Source: a virus
DNA: 64,000 nucleotides
Reading direction: 5' to 3' (one strand)
Virus record (IMG/VR): IMGVR_UViG_3300034073_003944
Coordinates: 1-64,000 of that record
The notes under the pieces were generated by a model. That model worked only from the letters and a program-made list of their open reading frames with translations, had not been told where the DNA came from and ran no database searches. Shown here in pieces: positions 57,589 to 63,036 of this stretch. A program made the translations under genes and the position numbers. Position 1 is the stretch's first letter; each line of letters starts with the position of its first letter.

Positions 57589-57718
57589 TATCTGTATTAT
57601 ATGTTATTTTCTTTATTAATTCTTTTGATAGTTGTACTACCCTAAATAGTGATACTACACACACACCTAGTGATAATATATTTATTAGTGTTGATCCATC
57701 ATTCATATTCATATTCAT
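57551..57718 (-). CDS. Small membrane peptide
   Basis: 55 residues, MNMNMNDGSTLINILSLGVC then VVSLFRVVQL and a basic tail. It overlaps the DUF1289 gene by 38 bases and the gene upstream by four, as neighbouring genes do. One hydrophobic segment. Unrecognised. Confidence 0.4.
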   Translation of the reverse strand: MNMNMNDGSTLINILSLGVCVVSLFRVVQLSKELIKKITYNTDNEESVQKNLQIR

Positions 57719-57927
57719 ATTATTATTTTCTTACATTGTTCATATAGTATACCAACATAAAACTTAATAAATCTTATGTTGTCATTAAATGTCAAAAATA
57801 TTATGGAAATGTAAAAAGACATTTCAAACATTATTTTCGTCGTATCCTTAATCGTTAAAAGAACTTCCTTAAATTCTTTAAGAATTTCATTCAACTTTCT
57901 CAAATATTTTATTATTTCATCAGACAT
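57715..57927 (-). CDS. Hypothetical helical/membrane protein
   Basis: 70 residues from MSDEIIKYLRKLNEILKEF. A charged amphipathic helix, then a hydrophobic stretch (MFEMSFYISIIFLTF). I reject the upstream ATG at 57951 because it lies inside the terminator hairpin. Holin-like or spanin-like roles are possible but unsupported. Confidence 0.5.
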   Translation of the reverse strand: MSDEIIKYLRKLNEILKEFKEVLLTIKDTTKIMFEMSFYISIIFLTFNDNIRFIKFYVGILYEQCKKIII

Positions 57928-57933
57928 TAAATG

Positions 57934-57966
57934 ATAAAAACCTACCAGCATTCGCCAGTAGGTTTT
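57934..57966 (-). terminator. Intrinsic terminator
   Basis: On the - strand: AAAACCTAC, an internal partly paired loop, GTAGGTTTTTA. It follows the dockerin-like protein gene by about 35 bases. Confidence 0.8.
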
Positions 57967-58000
57967 CGTTAAAAGTTATTCATTGTTAACTAAAACAATA

Positions 58001-58465
58001 TTACTTTTTCTTTAACTTCTTACCCTTCTCCAAAGCAGCACCAATTGCTTTGCGTCTCTTCATCAAATACTTATCAGTACCATCCGTCTTACCATCATTG
58101 TTTACATCACTGTCTTCCTTACCAACCGGATCCATACCTTCTTCGTAACATTCTTCACAATCCAATTCAGCTAACATCTCTTCAATACTACTTTCTTCAA
58201 GAGTTTGACCAATACGATTCTTTAACATCTTACCAATTCTACCAAATAAAGCAGCGTCACCTTTGTCACCTTTTGAAGCATTCTTCTTTTCGTGTTTATC
58301 AATTTGATGTACTAAATTCTTGGTTACCTTCGTTTCAGGTTCCTTTGGTTCAACCTTCTTAGGTTCTTCCTTCTTTTCACCCTTTTTAGCTTCTTCGTAT
58401 GTGTCTTCAGCTACAACTTCTGAAAAAGCTTCACGAATTAGTTTCTTTAAATCTTCTTTGGTCAT
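58001..58465 (-). CDS. Charged protein with a dockerin/EF-hand-like motif
   Basis: 154 residues. A Lys/Glu-rich N-terminus (KKGEKKEEPKKVEPKEPE) and a C-terminal DVNNDGKTDGTDKYLMKRR, a calcium-loop (dockerin-like) repeat found in virion-associated proteins of some marine phages. AAGGAG 9-14 bases before the ATG is the strongest Shine-Dalgarno in the late region and fixes the start against an upstream in-frame ATG. Followed by a terminator. Confidence 0.65.
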   Translation of the reverse strand: MTKEDLKKLIREAFSEVVAEDTYEEAKKGEKKEEPKKVEPKEPETKVTKNLVHQIDKHEKKNASKGDKGDAALFGRIGKMLKNRIGQTLEESSIEEMLAELDCEECYEEGMDPVGKEDSDVNNDGKTDGTDKYLMKRRKAIGAALEKGKKLKKK

Positions 58466-58502
58466 ATTTGATATTCTCCTTATTATAATACTAATAAATA
58501 TA

Positions 58503-58820
58503 TCAATAGGGAATAACAATGCCCTTTTTTACAAGTTTCTCATACCACTCCCTACCCTCCCTAGTAAACCGCCCATCCCACAATAATTCATACTTGCTCT
58601 GTAACTCCTCTACCATTGCAGTACCATAACCCTTATGCCTATAATCATGCTTTATAAAGATAAACTCTATATAAACTTGCATGTCCAAAAAGTACTCCTT
58701 ATAGTACTTACAATATCCAACAAATTTATCGTCACCCAATAGATTGTCGTAAATGTTACAACAATAATCATATTGAATATCACTAGAGCCAATAAACTTA
58801 TGCTCAAATGTCAACAACAT
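58503..58820 (-). CDS. GNAT-family acetyltransferase (short)
   Basis: 105 residues. VYIEFIFIKHDYRHKGYGTAMVEEL contains the acetyl-CoA loop (R-x-K-G-Y-G-T-A) after a strand, as in GNAT motif A. It is shorter than typical GNATs (about 140-160), with the C-terminal part reduced. Substrate unknown. Confidence 0.65.
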   Translation of the reverse strand: MLLTFEHKFIGSSDIQYDYCCNIYDNLLGDDKFVGYCKYYKEYFLDMQVYIEFIFIKHDYRHKGYGTAMVEELQSKYELLWDGRFTREGREWYEKLVKKGIVIPY

Positions 58821-58857
58821 ATTTTAACCCGTCAATAGGTTAAATATAAATATCTAC

Positions 58858-59064
58858 TTATCCACTAATTACACTCTTACCACCATAATCACCCAACTCA
58901 CTCAAATCACCCTTCACCTTAAGTACCCCACCACCAACCATCTGTAACTTGCTATATCCATCCTCCTTAAACGGAAACGCCCATATAACATTATCCACAT
59001 TAACCATAATGGGTCCACTGCTACTATCATTGTTGATAATCTCAAATTTTACAAAATGTGCCAT
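58858..59064 (-). CDS. Small conserved phage protein
   Basis: 68 residues. MAHFVKFEIINNDSSSGPIM, then VNVDNVIWAF, looks like the small beta-rich protein (MAKFVKFxIxNxx...VNVxNI) coded near virion genes in other large phages. Unassigned. Confidence 0.55.
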   Translation of the reverse strand: MAHFVKFEIINNDSSSGPIMVNVDNVIWAFPFKEDGYSKLQMVGGGVLKVKGDLSELGDYGGKSVISG

Positions 59065-59091
59065 AACTTATTTGTCTTTCTATATAAAAAT

Positions 59092-59170
59092 TGGAGCGGT
59101 GTCTCGGACTTATTTATTCACCGGCCTTCTCACAGGAATGTAAGCGTGCTCCTCATGACACTAACACCGC
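59092..59170 (-). tRNA. tRNA-Gly-like (UCC), probably degenerate
   Basis: Acceptor GCGGTGT/ACACCGC with U73 and encoded CCA, the standard Gly acceptor; the D-arm GTGT...GCAC has GG. The anticodon loop has six bases (ATTCCT) with UCC. The T-loop region TGAATAAATAAGT is 13 bases, six longer than in its neighbour, and the T-stem is mismatched, so it may be inactive. Confidence 0.65.
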
Positions 59171-59179
59171 ATCAAAATC

Positions 59180-59253
59180 TGGAGCGGAATCTCGGACTTG
59201 CACCGGCCTTGTGAACTGGTAGTCCACCGTGCTCCTCATGACACTAATTCCGC
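59180..59253 (-). tRNA. tRNA-Gly-like (ACC anticodon)
   Basis: Acceptor GCGGAAT/ATTCCGC, U73, CCA; D-arm GTGT-CATGAGGA-GCAC; anticodon arm GTGGA-CTACCAG-TTCAC with ACC; T-loop TGCAAGT on a stem with two mismatched pairs. An ACC glycine anticodon is rare in bacteria. A sister of the copy at 59092: the D-arm and AAGGCCGGTG are identical. Confidence 0.7.
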
Positions 59254-59572
59254 ATTAAATCTAATAAAATAGGGAGGATTAATGATTACCTCCAAGTTTC
59301 TTAACTACGATATGTTATTCGTCCACAATCCATAAAGTTAATTACTCTCTATGTTCACGATCGATGGGACTCTTTTACCCACAACAAGCCACGATTTATC
59401 ATACGATTTTAGCTACGATCTCGTTACGCTCAAACTTAAAGTTGTACGACTTCAAATTCTCCATAGACTTACATACCATAATTATTACTTCAACCAATAT
59501 GCCATGTTTTTCAACACAACACACTGTGCGTTATACCCTAAACGAAGGTATTGTTCCGCCACTATCTTAAAT
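59254..59572. other. 319-base gap with no confident gene
   Basis: Between tRNA-Gly and a boxA-like element. On the - strand I see only a 26-codon frame, a GGAGG/CCTCC hairpin near 59273-59293 and a small ATACC/GGGTAT hairpin just after the boxA-like site. It could hold another structured RNA starting GTGGCGGAAC. Confidence 0.4.
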
Positions 59573-59584
59573 TGTTAAAGAACT
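59573..59584 (-). promoter_or_regulatory. boxA-like element
   Basis: AGTTCTTTAACA followed by ATTTAAGATAG, very close to the rRNA antitermination boxA (TGCTCTTTAACA) and its downstream AT stretch. It lies after tRNA-Leu and before the gap region. Confidence 0.6.
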
Positions 59585-59593
59585 ATCAAAAAA

Positions 59594-59681
59594 TGGTGGG
59601 CAAGGTGGGATTTGAACCCACAGCGTTTCTAATGTAAGGGATTTTAAGTCCCTCGTGTTTCTCCAGTTTCACCACTTGCCC
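59594..59681 (-). tRNA. tRNA-Leu (UAA)
   Basis: 88 bases with encoded CCA. Acceptor GGGCAAG/CTTGCCC, anticodon arm AGGGA-CTTAAAA-TCCCT, 15-base class II variable region, canonical T-arm GTGGG-TTCAAAT-CCCAC. Complete and normal. Preceded by boxA-like and promoter elements. Confidence 0.93.
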
Positions 59682-59688
59682 ATTTAAA

Positions 59689-59700
59689 TTTTAAAGAACC
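59689..59700 (-). promoter_or_regulatory. boxA-like element before tRNA-Leu
   Basis: GGTTCTTTAAAA, eight bases before the mature 5' end. Same element as before the Ile, Met and Lys tRNAs. Confidence 0.6.
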
Positions 59701-59708
59701 GTCACTTA

Positions 59709-60371
59709 CTACTTTCTTATCTTACCACAGGTTTTCTTTTCGTCAAGCGCTTTAATAAATATCAATTTCTTATTTTCGCCTGTAGGTTTGACAAACTTTT
59801 CTTTTAGTTGTTCACCTTTATCCCACTTCATACTCACACTTTTATGTGAAGGTAATCCAGCGGTTTCACCAATACATTTCCAATTATCAGCTCGATATAC
59901 AGCGCCATTGTTACCACCAGCAACAAAGGTTATTATATATTTCAAATCATCACCATATTTCTTCTTCCATTCAATTGGAGCTAATTTTCTCAACTGTTTA
60001 AGAATCATAGTTCCAGCATTTGGAATCTTTCGTTTCAAACAAAATCTCCAATTATTTGCAAAACTATTGAATACATCTTTATACTGATTCTTAGATAAAT
60101 TAACTTCAGTAAGAATATCTTTGGGTGGTGGATATACACTACTACCAATACCAATCATACCCAATAATTCTTTATCAGGTGGTGGAAATAAATCTTCGGA
60201 ACCGTCTTCAACTAAATAAACCAACCAATCAATTCTTCTACCAACACTAGAATTGGATGGTACATAACTATGATGATTTTCAATAACCTTTTTAACTAGT
60301 TTCTTTTGATCTTCTGTAACTACTAGTTCAAGTTTAATTATTGATTTGTTTTTTGATAAATCCACGCTCAT
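59709..60371 (-). CDS. DUF4338/Mom-like protein
   Basis: 220 residues from MSVDLSKNKS. SSVGRRIDWLVYL early, NNWRFCLKRKIPNAGTMILKQL (residues 106-127), then YIITFVAGGNNGAVYRADNWK and CIGETAG (145-172). These match the DUF4338 pattern (DruA of Druantia defence) and, more loosely, Mom-type acyltransferases that modify adenine in phage DNA. It overlaps the HNH gene by 38 bases. A DNA-modification or counter-defence role is possible; it could also be part of a mobile unit with the HNH enzyme. Confidence 0.6.
   Translation of the reverse strand: MSVDLSKNKSIIKLELVVTEDQKKLVKKVIENHHSYVPSNSSVGRRIDWLVYLVEDGSEDLFPPPDKELLGMIGIGSSVYPPPKDILTEVNLSKNQYKDVFNSFANNWRFCLKRKIPNAGTMILKQLRKLAPIEWKKKYGDDLKYIITFVAGGNNGAVYRADNWKCIGETAGLPSHKSVSMKWDKGEQLKEKFVKPTGENKKLIFIKALDEKKTCGKIRK
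59719..59746 (-). promoter_or_regulatory. Sigma70-type promoter for tRNA-Leu
   Basis: On the - strand TTGACG, 16 bases ending TGTGG, TAAGAT. It lies in the last codons of the DUF4338-like gene, giving the tRNA its own promoter. Confidence 0.75.
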
Positions 60372-60939
60372 CAAATATGAATCGGTTTTGATATACACTG
60401 TTACAATGATAACATTGAGGAATAGTATTGTCAATAGTAAGTGGTTTATTAGGATCCATATGTCCTTTTTCTAAACGAGTAATATCCGATGGAAATTTAA
60501 AATGTGGTTCACCTTCTTTACTACCACAACAAATACATCTGTAATTATAAGTTTTCTTCAAACCATCCCAATCAATATTACAGTCTCTACGACCTAACGA
60601 CCAATTTAAATGTGGTACCGTAAAATCACTTGCTTGATAATTACAATTCTTTTTATTACCAGACTTACTTATATTCCATCCTTTTTGTGTACTTAAATGT
60701 CTAGCTTGTTGTACATCATTAACTTCAGGATAAAAATTACGAATAAAAATAGTCAACTCACGCTTACTAACAAGTCGATCACGATGTCTATACAAATAAA
60801 CAAGTGTAAGAGCATCAATAACAAACTTATTATTCTTCTTAGAAATAAGTTTAGGCATAACAATACCCAACTTCTCAAGATGTTCCTTGTGAAGATTTAC
60901 GAGTTCTTGATATACACTATTAATTTCTTCGATAGTCAT
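60334..60939 (-). CDS. HNH endonuclease
   Basis: 201 residues. YNYRCICCGSKEGEPH and RLEKGHMDPNKPLTIDNTIP, then QCYHCNSVYQNR, give the two zinc knuckles and the central GH...D...N core of an HNH nuclease (roughly residues 128-190). The layout (ExGHMxPNxPLxxxNxIPQCxxCN) resembles type II-like HNH restriction enzymes as much as homing endonucleases. Lies beside the tRNA cluster and the DUF4338-like gene; could be a restriction-modification remnant. Confidence 0.85.
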   Translation of the reverse strand: MTIEEINSVYQELVNLHKEHLEKLGIVMPKLISKKNNKFVIDALTLVYLYRHRDRLVSKRELTIFIRNFYPEVNDVQQARHLSTQKGWNISKSGNKKNCNYQASDFTVPHLNWSLGRRDCNIDWDGLKKTYNYRCICCGSKEGEPHFKFPSDITRLEKGHMDPNKPLTIDNTIPQCYHCNSVYQNRFIFDERGFIKKQINN

Positions 60940-60944
60940 TTGTA

Positions 60945-60990
60945 TGGTGGGTATGGAGGGAGTCGAACCCCCATGCCTTTCGGCGGTTTT
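60945..60990 (-). pseudogene. 3' half of a tRNA (truncated)
   Basis: On the - strand: a variable-arm-like hairpin (GCCGAAAGGC), T-arm GGGGG-TTCGACT-CCCTC, acceptor 3' strand CATACCC, A73 and CCA. The matching 5' GGGTATG, D-arm and anticodon arm are missing; the complete tRNA (CAA) abuts it upstream. It resembles the 3' end of a class II tRNA (Ser-like). Confidence 0.7.
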
Positions 60991-60994
60991 ATAA

Positions 60995-61071
60995 TGGTAG
61001 CTAGGGTCAGATTCGAACTGACACTGGACCGATTTTGAGTCGGGTGCCTCCTGCCGTTGGGCTACCTAGCC
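60995..61071 (-). tRNA. tRNA with CAA anticodon, short variable arm
   Basis: 77 bases with CCA. Acceptor GGCTAGG/CCTAGCT (first pair G-U), D-stem GCC/GGC with GG in the loop, anticodon loop CTCAAAA (CAA), five-base variable region, T-arm GTCAG-TTCGAAT-CTGAC. CAA normally means leucine, but bacterial tRNA-Leu has a long variable arm. The anticodon stem's outermost pair is mismatched. Confidence 0.8.
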
Positions 61072-61085
61072 ATTAAAATTAAAAA

Positions 61086-61178
61086 TGGTGGTCCTGTCAG
61101 GTAACGCTCCTGATTCTTACGCTAGTCCGGCGATTAACTGTGTTATAAGCACAGCGGCTTTCTTTAAGCTACAGGACC
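61086..61178 (-). tRNA. Noncanonical tRNA-Ile (UAU)
   Basis: 93 bases with CCA. Acceptor GGTCCTG/CAGGACC, anticodon arm CTGTG-CTTATAA-CACAG (UAU). The D-arm is GCTT-AAAGA-AAGC without the usual GG, the variable region is about 24 bases and contains CGC-CGGACTA-GCG, and the T-loop is AGCGTTA on a perfect TCAGG/CCTGA stem in place of TTCRANY. All four arms pair well, so it is unlikely to be decayed. Confidence 0.75.
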
Positions 61179-61188
61179 ATTTTAAAAT

Positions 61189-61200
61189 TTTTAAAGAACT
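61189..61200 (-). promoter_or_regulatory. boxA-like element before tRNA-Ile
   Basis: AGTTCTTTAAAA, ten bases before the mature tRNA 5' end and about 20 after the promoter -10. Confidence 0.6.
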
Positions 61201-61218
61201 ATCAACTTCTATGTAATA

Positions 61219-61246
61219 ACTATACCATGTTCTTTTTAAGAGTCAA
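61219..61246 (-). promoter_or_regulatory. Sigma70-type promoter for tRNA-Ile
   Basis: - strand TTGACT, 16 bases ending CATGG, TATAGT. It lies between the divergent endonuclease gene and the tRNA. Confidence 0.8.
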
Positions 61247-61316
61247 CCGAAATTTTTGGTTTCGGGTTAAATATTTAAAATTCGATTTTTGAGTTTTATT
61301 TATATATTTATATTAT

Positions 61317-61991
61317 ATGACTTTTTTATTTACTGACAAAGATTTCGAAAATGCTAAATCACATGACAAGTTGAATCTTAAATGTAAAAATTGTAACGGA
61401 ACATTTTCTTCTACCAAGAAAGCGATTAATTTTGAATTAAAACATAAAAGAGGTAGATTACAATTTTGTACAAAAAAATGTTTTGATGATAAACAAACTA
61501 ATAAAAATCCTGTTAATTGTAAACAATGTAATAAAATAGTTTTAAAAATACCTAGTCAACTTAAAAGGTCTCCGAATACATTTTGTTCTTCTTCTTGTTC
61601 CGCAACTTATAATAATACACATAAAAAATTTGGTACTAGAAGATCTAAATTAGAAAAATGGTTGGAAGAAAAATTGATTCAGTTACATCCGAATTTAGTT
61701 TTTCACTTTAATCGTAAAGACACTATCAACGCCGAATTAGACATTTATATACCATCTTTAAAGTTAGCATTCGAGTTAAATGGAATATTTCATTACGAAC
61801 CAATATATGGAGAAGAAAAACTACATTCAACTCAAAATAATGATAAAAGAAAATTCCAAGCGTGTTTAGAACAAAAAATTGAACTTTGTATTATAGATGT
61901 TTCCAAAGAAACATATTTTAAAGAACATATATCAAAAAAATATTTAGATATTATAAATAATATAATAAATTCTAAATTGTTGAATTCTTAG
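61317..61991 (+). CDS. Zinc-finger EDxHD/Vsr-like homing endonuclease
   Basis: 224 residues. Zinc knuckles at residues 23-95 (LKCKNCNG, FCTKKC, NCKQCN, FCSSSC) precede a PD-(D/E)XK-type domain: SKLEKWLEEKL, INAELDIYIPSLKLAFELNG (138-156), IFHYEPIYGEEKL and NNDKRKFQACLEQKIELCII. This matches the EDxHD (I-Bth0305I-like) family. It lies on the + strand inside the - strand tRNA cluster, a typical place for an invading mobile endonuclease. TATTTATA is upstream of its ATG. Confidence 0.88.
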   Translation: MTFLFTDKDFENAKSHDKLNLKCKNCNGTFSSTKKAINFELKHKRGRLQFCTKKCFDDKQTNKNPVNCKQCNKIVLKIPSQLKRSPNTFCSSSCSATYNNTHKKFGTRRSKLEKWLEEKLIQLHPNLVFHFNRKDTINAELDIYIPSLKLAFELNGIFHYEPIYGEEKLHSTQNNDKRKFQACLEQKIELCIIDVSKETYFKEHISKKYLDIINNIINSKLLNS

Positions 61992-62049
61992 TTACAGATA
62001 TTAACTGTATGCAATAGTCACTGCGTGCAAGTGATTCAACTTGACTATC

Positions 62050-62124
62050 TTGCAGCTACAGGAGTCGAACCTGCTATCGCCTGGTTATGAGCCAGGAATG
62101 ATATTTCCGTTTCACTCAGCTGCG
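62050..62124 (-). tRNA. tRNA-Met (CAU) with initiator-like C1-A72
   Basis: 75 bases without encoded CCA. Acceptor CGCAGCT/AGCTGCA with a C1-A72 mismatch, the hallmark of bacterial initiators; anticodon arm CCTGG-CTCATAA-CCAGG; T-arm GCAGG-TTCGACT-CCTGT. It lacks the three G-C pairs next to the anticodon loop (here TGG/CCA), and D-stem pair 11-24 is U-A as in elongators. Mixed identity. Confidence 0.85.
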
Positions 62125-62132
62125 ATTGAAAA

Positions 62133-62144
62133 TTTAAAAGAACT
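62133..62144 (-). promoter_or_regulatory. boxA-like element before tRNA-Met
   Basis: AGTTCTTTTAAA, nine bases before the tRNA. Upstream, at about 62200, there is a TGGTATACT -10 with a weak TTGGTT -35. Confidence 0.55.
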
Positions 62145-62281
62145 AAAATTGTAAATTGGTGTTGGGTATTTTTATTGAATACTTAATTACCCAACGAATC
62201 AAGTATACCATGAACTAACCCCGCAACCAAGAAATTTTTAAGAGAATTTCCAACTCTGGGAGTTTTTGGTTATATACTCCT

Positions 62282-62325
62282 CCACCAGTCAGTTTTGAAT
62301 TTGGATGTCTGACAACCAAAAGTGG
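62282..62325 (-). other. Stem-loop after tRNA-Glu
   Basis: CCAC...GTCAG / CTGAC...GTGG pair around a 16-base loop, directly after the tRNA CCA. May protect or define the 3' end. A second hairpin, CCAA/TTGG, follows. No T-tract, so not a simple terminator. Confidence 0.45.
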
Positions 62326-62397
62326 CAGTCCTGCGGAGATTCGCACTCCGGTCTCTTGGATGAAAGCCAAGAATCCTAACTACTAGACGACAGGACC
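62323..62397 (-). tRNA. tRNA-Glu (UUC)
   Basis: 75 bases with CCA. Acceptor GGTCCTG/CAGGACT, D-arm TCGTCTAG..., anticodon arm CTTGG-CTTTCAT-CCAAG (UUC), T-arm CGGAG-TGCGAAT-CTCCG, G73. Slight oddity: T-loop TGCGAAT has G55. Preceded by AGTTCGCTTTAAA, a disrupted boxA-like site. Confidence 0.92.
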
Positions 62398-62555
62398 ATT
62401 TAAAGCGAACTGGTAACCCGATTCGGTTTTTTACGAACCGGTTTCCTACTGTCTTTAGGCGGATGATTTATGTTTTCTCTTCTCACGTCAAGCGGTTATA
62501 CAATAGACAGTGTATAACTTTTTGTCATCCTCTCTAGATAATTACCAGTTTAAAT

Positions 62556-62630
62556 TGGTAGGGCGCCACGGTAACGATCCGTGTTCTACTGGTTAAAAGC
62601 CAGTTGCTTCACCGTTAAAGCTTGCACCCC
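62556..62630 (-). tRNA. Noncanonical tRNA-Lys (UUU)
   Basis: 75 bases with CCA. Acceptor GGGGTGC/GCGCCCT, D-arm GCTT-TAACGGTG-AAGC with normal GG, anticodon arm ACTGG-CTTTTAA-CCAGT (UUU), T-stem CACGG/CCGTG perfect, but T-loop ATCGTTA: T54 and A58 are exchanged for A and T as in the Ile tRNA. Stable pairing throughout argues it is functional. Confidence 0.85.
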
Positions 62631-62638
62631 ATTAAAAA

Positions 62639-62650
62639 TGTTAAAGAACT
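62639..62650 (-). promoter_or_regulatory. boxA-like element before tRNA-Lys
   Basis: AGTTCTTTAACA, identical to the core of the element at 59573, eight bases before the tRNA 5' end. Confidence 0.65.
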
Positions 62651-62666
62651 AAACTTACAGAAACCG

Positions 62667-62790
62667 TGTAACTTTTGTATCCCTAAAGTTACAGAAAAGG
62701 GTCAGACTCACACTGAGGTGATAAGTTGTTTTTTCGTTAAACTTATAACAATCGGTTGAGTTTTTAGTTTTCGGTATCGGACTCAACTAA
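62667..62790 (-). other. Three hairpins in the tRNA-Lys leader
   Basis: Successive inverted repeats: GTAACTTT/AAAGTTAC, ATAAGTT/AACTTAT and GTTGAGT/ACTCAAC, between the promoter at 62803 and the boxA-like site. They give a long structured leader before a single tRNA; purpose unknown. Confidence 0.5.
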
Positions 62791-62802
62791 CCTTATGTAA
62801 TC

Positions 62803-62830
62803 ATCTTACCAGAACTTTTCGTTTTGTCAA
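62803..62830 (-). promoter_or_regulatory. Sigma70-type promoter for tRNA-Lys unit
   Basis: - strand TTGACA, 16 bases ending TCTGG, TAAGAT. Confidence 0.8.
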
Positions 62831-62853
62831 CCGTCTTTTTTCTTTTTCTTTTT

Positions 62854-62926
62854 GGCGATCCCCTTTGATAGAAGGTCAAGGCGATTCCTGCACACTTAGA
62901 TGCTCTGGAGGAGTGCTACTCCCGCC
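62854..62926 (-). ncRNA. tRNA-sized structured RNA candidate
   Basis: 73 bases beginning GGCGGGA and ending GATCGCC, after a promoter and a boxA-like site at the same distance as real tRNAs. The ends pair over four or five bases and inner hairpins exist (GGAGT-AGC-ACTCC, TTGA/TCAA with a seven-base loop), but I cannot place an anticodon arm. No CCA. Possibly a further aberrant tRNA or another small RNA. Confidence 0.4.
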
Positions 62927-62932
62927 ATGCTA

Positions 62933-62943
62933 GAAAAAGAACT
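62933..62943 (-). promoter_or_regulatory. boxA-like element (weak)
   Basis: AGTTCTTTTTC, the least conserved copy, about seven bases before the candidate RNA. Confidence 0.45.
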
Positions 62944-62956
62944 TACTATACTTATT

Positions 62957-62984
62957 ATCCTACCACAAACTTTTCAAAGATCAA
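62957..62984 (-). promoter_or_regulatory. Sigma70-type promoter
   Basis: - strand TTGATC, 16 bases ending TGTGG, TAGGAT; a second TATAGT lies just downstream. Serves the candidate small RNA. Confidence 0.65.
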
Positions 62985-63036
62985 GTATTTTTTGTAGTTA
63001 TAAATATATAAATGTTCAAAAAAATACTTGTAAAAA

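Noticed and set aside
57928-57951. Upstream ATG for the gene at 57715
   Set aside because: It lies within the terminator hairpin of the preceding gene; the MSDEII start is preferred.
60945-60990. tmRNA 3' end
   Set aside because: The GGTTCGACTCCC-CCA end is similar, but there is no tag-coding part or 5' partner, and the adjacent sequence is another tRNA.
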